Source of the DNA: Nitrososphaerota archaeon
Lineage (GTDB): Archaea > Thermoproteota > Nitrososphaeria > Nitrososphaerales > Gagatemarchaeaceae
Assembly: GCA_029785615.1 (NCBI GenBank)
Contig: JAFLZH010000003.1
Location: forward strand, 51,719-115,718
Length of the DNA: 64,000 nucleotides
Direction of reading: 5' to 3'
Shown here: in pieces, positions 56,647 through 64,000 of the stretch
Position numbering within the stretch: position 1 is the first letter of the stretch
Layout of the letters: every line of letters begins with the position of its first letter
Notes under the pieces: model-generated
Told to the model about the DNA's origin: nothing
Database searches by the model: none
What the model saw: the letters and a program-made list of their open reading frames with translations, nothing else
Made by a program: the position numbers and the translations under genes

Positions 56647-58239
56647 ATGCTCCCGTCGAACCTGCTAAGGGCCAAGATATCCAGGGGGAAGATGCGCCCC
56701 CTCTACGTCAGCCTCGACGCGGACATGCTGGCCCTCGCCGAGAGGGTCACCGGCGTCTACCGCGACTCCCTAGGGAAGAGGAAGGGAGAGCTCCTCGAGA
56801 GGCTCGCCGAGGTGGAGGGGGAGGGGTACGACTTCAAGCTGGTCAGGGGCCTGGCGGCCCTCCTCGAGAGGAGGTGCGTCTTCGAGGCCGAGAGCGCTGT
56901 GGACCCGATGCAGGCGAGGACGGCCGTCTTCGAAGAGGCGAGCAGGAGGAGGGTGACGTCGGCCAAGGAAAGGGGAGAGGTGGTCCTGGCACTCGCTGCG
57001 AAGCTGGGCGTGACTGAAGAGGCGCTCGAGAGAACCCTCTACAGCGACCTGGACGAGGAGCTGGTGCTTAAGGGGTTCGAGCCTCTCGACCCAGGGCTCC
57101 TCCTCAAGAGGTACAACCTCTCCCTCACCCAGACCCTCCTCTTCAAGTCGCTCAGGGTCGAGTTCTCCGCGTCTGGGAACTGGAAGAACATCTTCCGGGG
57201 CGTGAAGAGGTTCGGTCTGATCTACTCGGTGGAGAAGAACGACGACGGGGATGGCAGGGGCGGATACACCGTCTCCCTGGACGGCCCCCTCTCCCTCTTC
57301 AAGCTGACCGACCGCTACGGCACGTCCGTGGCCAAGCTCCTCCCCATGATCGCAGCATCCGAGTCTTGGAGGATCAAGGCCGAGATACTCTCGAGGAGCA
57401 GGGGGAACCGGGTCTACACCTTCGAGACGGAGAGCGGTGAGCTGAAGGGCACGATAGACACGTCCGACGACTGGGGCGGCCCGACGACCAAACTCTACGA
57501 CAGCTCCGTGGAGGAGAAGTTCGCGAAGTCTTTCGCCTCCTACGGCTCCGGGTGGTCGGTGAAGAGGGAGCCGGAGCCCCTCATCGCGGGGAGGCACGTG
57601 CTGATACCCGACTTCGGCTTCGAGAAGGGAGGGGCGAAAGTCTACCTGGAGGTGGTCGGCTTCTGGACCCCGGGATACCTGGAGAGGAAGATAGACAAGC
57701 TGGAATCAATCGTCGGAGTGGACATGGTCATAGCGGTGGACGAGAGCCTCGCCTGCGCCAAGGTGGAGAGGCTGAAACGCAAAGCCGTGGTCATATATTA
57801 CAAGAAGGAGGTCCCGGTCAAGCCGGTGATCGAGCACCTGAAGGAGAGGGAGGCGTCGATGCTGAGGACGCAGGCGGGGACGATCAGGAAGGAGGACATC
57901 GCCCTCGATGGGGACGTCGTGAGCCTGGGAGACATCGCGAAGGAGAAGGGGGTCTCCGTCGAGTCGCTGACATTGGCCCTGGCGGGTTTCGAGGCAGACG
58001 GGTACGTGAGGGCAGGAGACCTTTTCGTCTCGAAGGCGAAGCTCGGGGAGATAGACGGGAAGCTCGCGGGGGTCGAGATGCTCGTCGACGCCCTGAGGAT
58101 AATCGAGGCTTCAGGGGTAAGAGAGGAGGACGGGCAGAAGGTGCTGGACGCCCTGGGTTACACCTCAATCTGGACGGGGATGGAGGTGGAGAAGGTCAGG
58201 ATATCCAAGAGCAAGGCCGCATCGGAAGGCGCGGCCTAG
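56647..58239 (+). CDS. bax1: Bax1 (DUF790) nuclease, XPB partner
   Basis: MLPSNLLRAKISRGKMRPLYV..., nuclease-like VLIPDFGFEKGGAKVYLEVVGFWTPGYLERK. Confidence 0.93.
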   Translation: MLPSNLLRAKISRGKMRPLYVSLDADMLALAERVTGVYRDSLGKRKGELLERLAEVEGEGYDFKLVRGLAALLERRCVFEAESAVDPMQARTAVFEEASRRRVTSAKERGEVVLALAAKLGVTEEALERTLYSDLDEELVLKGFEPLDPGLLLKRYNLSLTQTLLFKSLRVEFSASGNWKNIFRGVKRFGLIYSVEKNDDGDGRGGYTVSLDGPLSLFKLTDRYGTSVAKLLPMIAASESWRIKAEILSRSRGNRVYTFETESGELKGTIDTSDDWGGPTTKLYDSSVEEKFAKSFASYGSGWSVKREPEPLIAGRHVLIPDFGFEKGGAKVYLEVVGFWTPGYLERKIDKLESIVGVDMVIAVDESLACAKVERLKRKAVVIYYKKEVPVKPVIEHLKEREASMLRTQAGTIRKEDIALDGDVVSLGDIAKEKGVSVESLTLALAGFEADGYVRAGDLFVSKAKLGEIDGKLAGVEMLVDALRIIEASGVREEDGQKVLDALGYTSIWTGMEVEKVRISKSKAASEGAA

Positions 58240-58371
58240 ATTAGGTTCCGACCTGGCTAGGAAACCTATCAAGAGCGGTCACGGTGTAATCCTGCCTGTC
58301 CCGGATTCATGTAGGACGGCGGACGAAGAGAGCGGGAACGCTAAAGGGAGAGGCCGTAGCCTGACGCCTCG

Positions 58372-58476
58372 ATGCGGTGTTATTGCGGGAGGCCGCTGAC
58401 GAAGACCGAGAGCGGGGCTTGGGTTTGCCGTCAGTGCAAGCGGGACCCGGTGAACTGTGAGTGCTTCCCGGTCTGA
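58372..58476 (+). CDS. 34-aa Cys-rich zinc-ribbon microprotein
   Basis: ATG ORF: MRCYCGRPLTKTESGAWVCRQCKRDPVNCECFPV. Confidence 0.5.
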   Translation: MRCYCGRPLTKTESGAWVCRQCKRDPVNCECFPV

Positions 58477-58759
58477 CTTCCGGGTTTCGTCGAAGTCAAT
58501 GGGTAGTCTGCCGATGATTCTGCTCGTATCCAGATCGAAGAACGCCTGACAAGGAGATGGGACTGGTCAATACTTCCAAAGGAAGATGCGGCTCCCGCAA
58601 CGGACTGTTTGAATTCAGAGCTATGGAGGAGCATCTGGAATCATGCAAACGGCGAAAGAGTGAAGAAAGTTCTGCTCCTTCACGACGGAGACATGGTAAA
58701 CATCCGCCCAAAGGGAAGACGAATATCTTCTCTCTTGGCGTCGCTTGCTCGCCCTGTCA

Positions 58760-59032
58760 GCGGCCACCAAGGATTTGGTTGGTGTCATGTTCTCCGAAAA
58801 GATTTGAACGAAGGAGGCTGTTCAGTTTTCCATCTTCAAGTCGTCTCCTTTGATCGGAAGAGGGCTGCAAGGAATGAGCGAATACGCGATGGTGACAGGC
58901 GTGGTCAGAGGAAACGACGCCGTACGAAATCTATTCGAACCTGGTTTTGTCCTTCAAGAAAATGACGCCCTGCTGGCCTCGGGCGGCTCAAGTGACCTCG
59001 GAGTCTTGGAGGCCAGAGCAAAGGCGGCCTAA
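58760..59032 (+). pseudogene. RCK/TrkA-C-like domain remnant with in-frame TGA
   Basis: KDLVGVMFSEKI*TKEAVQFSIFKSSPLIGRGLQGMSEYAMVTGVVRGNDAVRNLFEPGFVLQENDALLASGGSSDLGVLEARAKAA. Confidence 0.45.
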
Positions 59033-59212
59033 TCTCGTGGCGGCACCGGCGGGCAATCCTGAGGAATAAGAGCTAACATAATCTAACTCGTATAAGTTCG
59101 CATTGCGCTCGATTTTCTAGCAGCTTGCTCCGCGTTCGAATCACCCCAGAGAAAATTGGCCGATTCTTCCCGATGGGTAGAGTCTTGCAGGAACGAATCA
59201 GGGGAACCTAAC

Positions 59213-60157
59213 CTAAACTGCCATTTCCGGTGCCCTCCTCTTCTCTGCTGTCTGCTCGTCAAGCCACGCATCTATCTGTCCGGAACAATCGTGAGTTCCA
59301 TTTACGAAGTCCATGTAGACATTCGTTACACCTTCTATGGCCTTGGCTTTCAAGTAGTTCTGCTCAGCATCGGTGATTCTGCTTGTAAACATCATAAACA
59401 TCGCATTCGACGATGAAGGATCTACCATCCTGCAAAAACTATTCTGCTTGAACGTTTCCGTTATCTCCTCGATGGCGTAACGCCATTTTGCACTGTCTAT
59501 CCAGAACATGAGGCCGTAGAGAATGGTGCCCGTCACATGTTTCATGTCAAAGACAGGAGCTACGAAGAAGGCCCGATCTCTCACCAATTTCCCAAGACGG
59601 TAGTTTATAGCGCGAGGGGTCAGGCCTAGCTCCTCGGCTATCTTCCTTGATGGTTTCAGGGCATCGTACCTGAGTGACTTGATGACTTTCCAATCACCTT
59701 CGCGCAGCCTTCGCTTTACGGGCGGCATCTGAAAGTCGTAAAGTTTCAAGGGCTCCGAGTTTGTGAGCGTCTTCGCGAGAGCGAGAATCCTGTCCAAATC
59801 CAATGACTTTTCGTAGACGACGGTAACGCGGAGAGAGTTGACGCACTCGTCTATTCGCAAGATTTCTTTGACAAGTTTTAGCTTGGCAAGTGCACTATTT
59901 TTCGCCGCGGCATCCTTGAATGGGAACAGGTAGGAGGACGACTTTGATTTTATGGCAGCCACGTTGGGGTAAGTTTGGTAGTATTTTACAAAGCCATTTT
60001 CTTCCATCTTCCTGACTCTTTCTCTCACAGTCTTTTGATTAATGCCTAGATTCGCTGCAATCCTCGCGAAACTTGGCCGCCGATTCGTTGCACGGATAGG
60101 GAATTGATAGTCAAAGCCCAAATCCCACAAGATGACCGCGTCAAGCGAGTCCAACAC
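59213..60157 (-). CDS. Lrp/AsnC-like regulator with two winged-HTH segments
   Basis: FARIAANLGINQKTVRERVRKMEENGFVKYY and PSRKIAEELGLTPRAINYRLGKLVRDRAFFV. Confidence 0.82.
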   Translation of the reverse strand: MLDSLDAVILWDLGFDYQFPIRATNRRPSFARIAANLGINQKTVRERVRKMEENGFVKYYQTYPNVAAIKSKSSSYLFPFKDAAAKNSALAKLKLVKEILRIDECVNSLRVTVVYEKSLDLDRILALAKTLTNSEPLKLYDFQMPPVKRRLREGDWKVIKSLRYDALKPSRKIAEELGLTPRAINYRLGKLVRDRAFFVAPVFDMKHVTGTILYGLMFWIDSAKWRYAIEEITETFKQNSFCRMVDPSSSNAMFMMFTSRITDAEQNYLKAKAIEGVTNVYMDFVNGTHDCSGQIDAWLDEQTAEKRRAPEMAV

Positions 60158-60314
60158 TTGTCTTGCGCTATGTGCGGGCGTGATTGCATAATAAGTGCTT
60201 TTCCGGACGCCCTTTATTTCTGGCTTCTTGGGAAAGACACCGCATCATTGTTTCCCATTCGACCACCATCGCCGGCATTGATGAGATATAGTCTGGGCGC
60301 ATCAAGCCGAAGCC

Positions 60315-60839
60315 ATGGAAAAGAAATACAGCTACATCCACATCTTCGCTCGCGACGTGCCCGTAGACACCCGTACAGCTTTTGATTGGATGACGGAGTA
60401 CAGCCAGGATGACATGCGATTCTACGACGCGGAGGCGGGGACTCGCAGCTTTCAGCGGCAGGGTCAAAACAAGATTAAGCTTACAACCGAGGAACGAGAA
60501 AAGGGGCATGAGCTCAAGATAGACGGTATAGTCACTTTGTCTCCTCCAGATCGCTGGAATTATGTCGGGGTGATGATCCGCGATGGGACGGTCGTCGCAA
60601 GTTTCGAAGAGTACTTTTCGCTAGACCAACTCGCCGAAAACACGTCTAGATTTACGATCCGCATCGAGGCACGACCGTTGGCTCTGAGCTTCAAGCTCTA
60701 CGTGACTTTCTTCTCCAAGAAGCTGGATGCTTGGCTGGATGGACCTCACGATAGGATCGTGCGTGCGATGGTCTCTGAATGCACCGGCAATAGACCACCG
60801 TCACCACCAACAACAACGGCAACTATAGCTCAGGTGTAG
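60315..60839 (+). CDS. SRPBCC-like soluble protein, unknown
   Basis: FARDVPVDTRTAFDWMTEYSQDDMRFYDAEAGTRS... pattern of polyketide-cyclase-like folds. Confidence 0.5.
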   Translation: MEKKYSYIHIFARDVPVDTRTAFDWMTEYSQDDMRFYDAEAGTRSFQRQGQNKIKLTTEEREKGHELKIDGIVTLSPPDRWNYVGVMIRDGTVVASFEEYFSLDQLAENTSRFTIRIEARPLALSFKLYVTFFSKKLDAWLDGPHDRIVRAMVSECTGNRPPSPPTTTATIAQV

Positions 60840-60859
60840 AGCGAGCAAGCACACGCATA

Positions 60860-61375
60860 ATGGTGAAATCGATGTCGCTGATCGTGACCGCTCTAGCATT
60901 CTTGCACGTCTTCTCGGCCATAGGCTACCTGGGAAGCGCGTTGACCTTCGGACTGGTTATAGGTCCTAGACTTCCGAAGCTCTCGCCGACCACTTCGAAC
61001 GAGTTTTTCGCCAAGGTGGGTCCAGCGTTCGTCAGGTTCACTGAAATATTCTCTTGGATGACCATCATATTCGGTCTGGTATTCCTGTATGCGATCACGG
61101 GCGGTAATCTCTCGCTGGTTTTCCCTTCGAGCTCATGGGGCCTCAGCATGAGCGCTGGCATGGTCTCGGCGCTGGCGGCATTTCTGATAGGAATCGTGTG
61201 GGTCACTAGATCGGCGAAGCGTTTGGTGAAGCACGCACAGGCCTTGTTGTTGGCTCCTGGCCAACCCCCTCAAGAGATGCTGAAATTGGCACGCACACTG
61301 AAGATTTCGTCAACAATTGGACTCTTGCTCCTTATTGCTGCAGTCGTGTTCATGGTTGTTGCTGCGTCCATGTAG
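60860..61375 (+). CDS. Four-TM membrane protein (CopD/DUF2269-like)
   Basis: LAFLHVFSAIGYLGSALTFGLVIGPRL... four hydrophobic helices. Confidence 0.55.
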   Translation: MVKSMSLIVTALAFLHVFSAIGYLGSALTFGLVIGPRLPKLSPTTSNEFFAKVGPAFVRFTEIFSWMTIIFGLVFLYAITGGNLSLVFPSSSWGLSMSAGMVSALAAFLIGIVWVTRSAKRLVKHAQALLLAPGQPPQEMLKLARTLKISSTIGLLLLIAAVVFMVVAASM

Positions 61376-61509
61376 AACTTTGTGGGTTGATCCTTTCCAG
61401 AGGACACAGATTGTAAGCTACCGTGCTTTGCGATTAGACCGCCATTGAAATCAGCGCGTGTTGACTTGCCTTATATCCAGACCCAGTGAAGCCAATGTCG
61501 GCGCCGTAA

Positions 61510-61848
61510 TTGGACCTGTTGGACACAGGCATACTCCGGGAGCTCATCACCGACGTGCCCAATAGGTGTCTCCAGCCCGACATCAAGAAGTCATACGTTT
61601 CGATTGCGAAGAAACTCGACACCACGGAAGACACAGTCAGGAACGGGGTGAGATGGTTGCATGATAGGGGCATCGTCAGAGGCTGGAGACTCGGCGTGGG
61701 CCCGACTCTGTTCGGTTACCGAACCAGTTTCCTCTTTTTTGACTCTCCTTCGCGAATGGACAAGTACGAGGTCTTGGGAAGGCTCAGAAGGATTTCCGGG
61801 ATACTTTGGATTGTCGATTACTCCGGGAACTTCGCCGGATTCTACTAA
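61510..61848 (+). pseudogene. N-terminal half of an Lrp-like HTH regulator (truncated)
   Basis: YVSIAKKLDTTEDTVRNGVRWLHDRGIVRGWRLGVGPTLFGYR...; ends abruptly at 61848 with no effector part. Confidence 0.55.
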
Positions 61849-62702
61849 TGTGTACAATAACTCTTGCTTGATTAACCTAATGTCGAATCCTTCATCATCA
61901 AGTGTAGGAGACCACGTCGCATTATCTATCTACATCTCAGGAGGGAATACATGGTTTCCAAGTTGACGATTTGACTAACGGCGCGCTTACCTATACGACG
62001 GTGACGGGCACGAGCGACTGGTCATACAACGAGTTCCAGACTATGGCGGAAGCGCAATGCGAAGGTTGTTCAATCGGAAGTCTGACTTACGAGAACTCTT
62101 TCCTAACTACACCGAGCGGTTCGATCGTGTATATCGCGACAGGATCCTCCAGCCTCACTGGGGTATCGCCTTATGGTAGTGCCTGTGCCACCTCATCCTA
62201 CTCCGGTTTGAGTACTTGGACGAACTCTCCGAGCTACGGCCACTCCGAACCATGGTTCACCACCGAAGGAACTTGCGCTTATGCTGTGACCTCAGACGGG
62301 TTCACGGGGAGCGGGTCTGTCTCCAATGTTGGTTACATTCCAGGCGGTCCGGATGGCAATTCAGCAAACCTCCATGCAGCAAACAGTGGAGATTCGTCGT
62401 ATGCCGTCCTCACGTTCGGGACTCAGATTACTACAGGCGCGACACTCTGGATAGACGGCTATTCCTACAACAATGGTAACGGCGCGTACTACAGCACAAT
62501 TGACGTATACTACTCAGCAGATGGCTCGACATGGTACGCCTTCACAGACAATCCGTATCACTTGAAGCCATCTTCCACAAACACTCCTTCATGGATTCAG
62601 ATTGGAAAGACGAGTAATGTCAAGGCAGTATACGTTGAAGTCGTCGCAATCGATGGCTCTCAGAGTGGCGGGAATAGTACTAGTGTAGCGTCTCTTAATT
62701 AG
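61849..62702 (+). pseudogene. C-terminal fragment of a secreted Ser/Thr/Gly-rich surface protein (possibly G1-peptidase/lectin-like), frameshifted near 61958
   Basis: NVYNNSCLINLMSNPSSSSVGDHVALSIYISGGNTWF(extra C)QVDDLTNGALTYTTVTGTSDWSYNEF... Confidence 0.6.
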
Positions 62703-62703
62703 C

Positions 62704-63837
62704 TAGCATTATTATATACAAACCCCTCCAAGCCCTACTGCATGAGGATAGCTCCTCTTGTGGAATTGAATGCTGAGGAGCGAAGCCAGCTCACGAGGTG
62801 GTCTCACGGCCGCTCCACGCCTCAGAGGCTGGTCCTTCGTTCGAGGATCGCTCTCCTCGCAGCCAGAGGATGGGAGAACAGACGGATTGCCAGAGGACTC
62901 AAGACCAACCAACACACGGTATCGCTCTGGCGAAGTCGCTTCGCCTCTCAGCGATGCGAAGGGATAGAGAGGGACGCTCCCCGCGCAGGAAGGAAGCCGC
63001 GGCTAAGCAAGAAGAAGATCGACGAGATAATCCAGACTACCCTCCAGACCAAGCCGAGAGGGGCCACACATTGGAGCACGCGCACCCTGGCCAGGGAGGT
63101 GGGCGTGAGCCGCGCTACTGTCAGCAGGGTCTGGAGGAGCCACAGGATCCAACCTCATCGGGAACGCTCCTTCAAGCTGAGCAGGGACCCGAGGTTCAAC
63201 GAGAGGGTCACTGACGTGGTCGGTCTGTACATGAACCCTCCAGATAAGGCCGTGGTGGTCTGCGTCGACGAGAAGACGGGGATACAGGCGCTGGACAGGA
63301 GCCAGACCGTCCTCCCTCTCCGCCCCGGCGTGCCTACGCCCCTCTCCTGGGAGTATGAGAGGAACGGGACGGTTGACCTCTTTGCCGCACTCAACATACT
63401 CAATGGAACGGTCATGGCGGAGTTCCACCACAGGCACCGCCATCAGGAGTTCCTCATCTTCCTTCGCAGGATAGAGGAGAGCGTCCCCAGAGAGCTCGAT
63501 GTGCACATGGTCTTGGACAACTACGGAACCCACACCCAGCCGGATGTGGAGAGATGGTTCGCGAGACATCCTCGCTACAAGCTTCACTTCACTCCCACCG
63601 ATGCCTCGTGGCTCAACATGGTCGAGGCGTGGCTGGGCATCCTGACGAAGAAGCAGATCAGGAGGAACTCGTTCAGGAACGTTAGGGAGCTCACGAAGGC
63701 AATAACCGAGTTCGTCGCGGAGTATCAGAAGAATCCTCGCCCGTTCGTATGGACCGTCAACGCGAATGAGATTCTGAGGAAGGTCGCGAAGCTACGACAG
63801 CTGCAGGCCAAGTAACACGTCCATCAGGATAATGCTA
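62704..63837 (+). mobile_element. IS630/Tc1-type insertion sequence with TA duplication and short inverted repeats
   Basis: TA-GCATTAT (62704-62712) ... ATAATGC-TA (63829-63837) bracket an IS630-type transposase. Confidence 0.8.
62742..63815 (+). CDS. IS630-family DDE transposase
   Basis: HTH N-terminus (ARGWENRRIARGLKTNQHTVSLWRSRF), DEKTGIQALDR, MVLDNYGTHTQPDVERWFARHPRYKLHFTPTDASWLNMVEAWLGILTKK. Confidence 0.95.
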   Translation: MRIAPLVELNAEERSQLTRWSHGRSTPQRLVLRSRIALLAARGWENRRIARGLKTNQHTVSLWRSRFASQRCEGIERDAPRAGRKPRLSKKKIDEIIQTTLQTKPRGATHWSTRTLAREVGVSRATVSRVWRSHRIQPHRERSFKLSRDPRFNERVTDVVGLYMNPPDKAVVVCVDEKTGIQALDRSQTVLPLRPGVPTPLSWEYERNGTVDLFAALNILNGTVMAEFHHRHRHQEFLIFLRRIEESVPRELDVHMVLDNYGTHTQPDVERWFARHPRYKLHFTPTDASWLNMVEAWLGILTKKQIRRNSFRNVRELTKAITEFVAEYQKNPRPFVWTVNANEILRKVAKLRQLQAK

Positions 63838-63890
63838 GATCTGTTAGAGACACTACACTAGTTAGCGTCTTCTTGGCACGCCCGGAAACT

Positions 63891-64000
63891 ATGGTTGCGG
63901 AGAACAAGTCAATGACATTTGGAGAGCTAATCAAATTATCCAAGATAGAAGAGGCTGTGGAGATGATTGCTGAACGGCGTGCAAAGGAGATTGTAGATGA
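63891..64000 (+). CDS. 5' end of an unidentified ORF running off the window
   Basis: MVAENKSMTFGELIKLSKIEEAVEMIAERRAKEIVD, open at the edge. Confidence 0.3.
   Translation, partial: MVAENKSMTFGELIKLSKIEEAVEMIAERRAKEIVD

Overview
The window is a GC-rich, gene-dense archaeal chromosome segment. Archaeal/eukaryotic-type markers are S26e, Rpo12, TFB, XPB-Bax1, a B-family DNA polymerase, archaeal ProRS/ThrRS/GlyRS, and an HMG-CoA synthase/thiolase/DUF35 operon. S26e together with the PolB and small winged-helix proteins suggests a TACK (Nitrososphaeria-like) lineage; that placement is inference. About 0-28.9, 30.2-34.2, 37.2-53.1 and 55.1-58.3 kb are ordinary housekeeping DNA. Accessory or decaying pockets lie at 24.6-25.2 kb (broken GNAT), 28.9-30.2 kb (Doc/Fic-like toxin broken by an in-frame TAG), 34.9-37.2 kb (toxin-antitoxin graveyard with duplicated antitoxin, lost PIN partner, broken RelE-like toxin, DUF4258/DUF2283-like pair and a degenerate intergenic repeat), 53.1-54.1 kb (remnant of a HerA/TraG-like ATPase) and 58.4-64 kb (RCK-like remnant, truncated HTH/secreted-protein junction, IS630-type element). 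The strongest single observation is a 461-aa intein in DNA polymerase B. Its splice-junction residues are intact, but the acidic residue of both LAGLIDADG-type motifs is replaced by Gly. No convincing CRISPR array, tRNA or rRNA was found. No wholly novel multi-gene defence system can be supported from the sequence alone.
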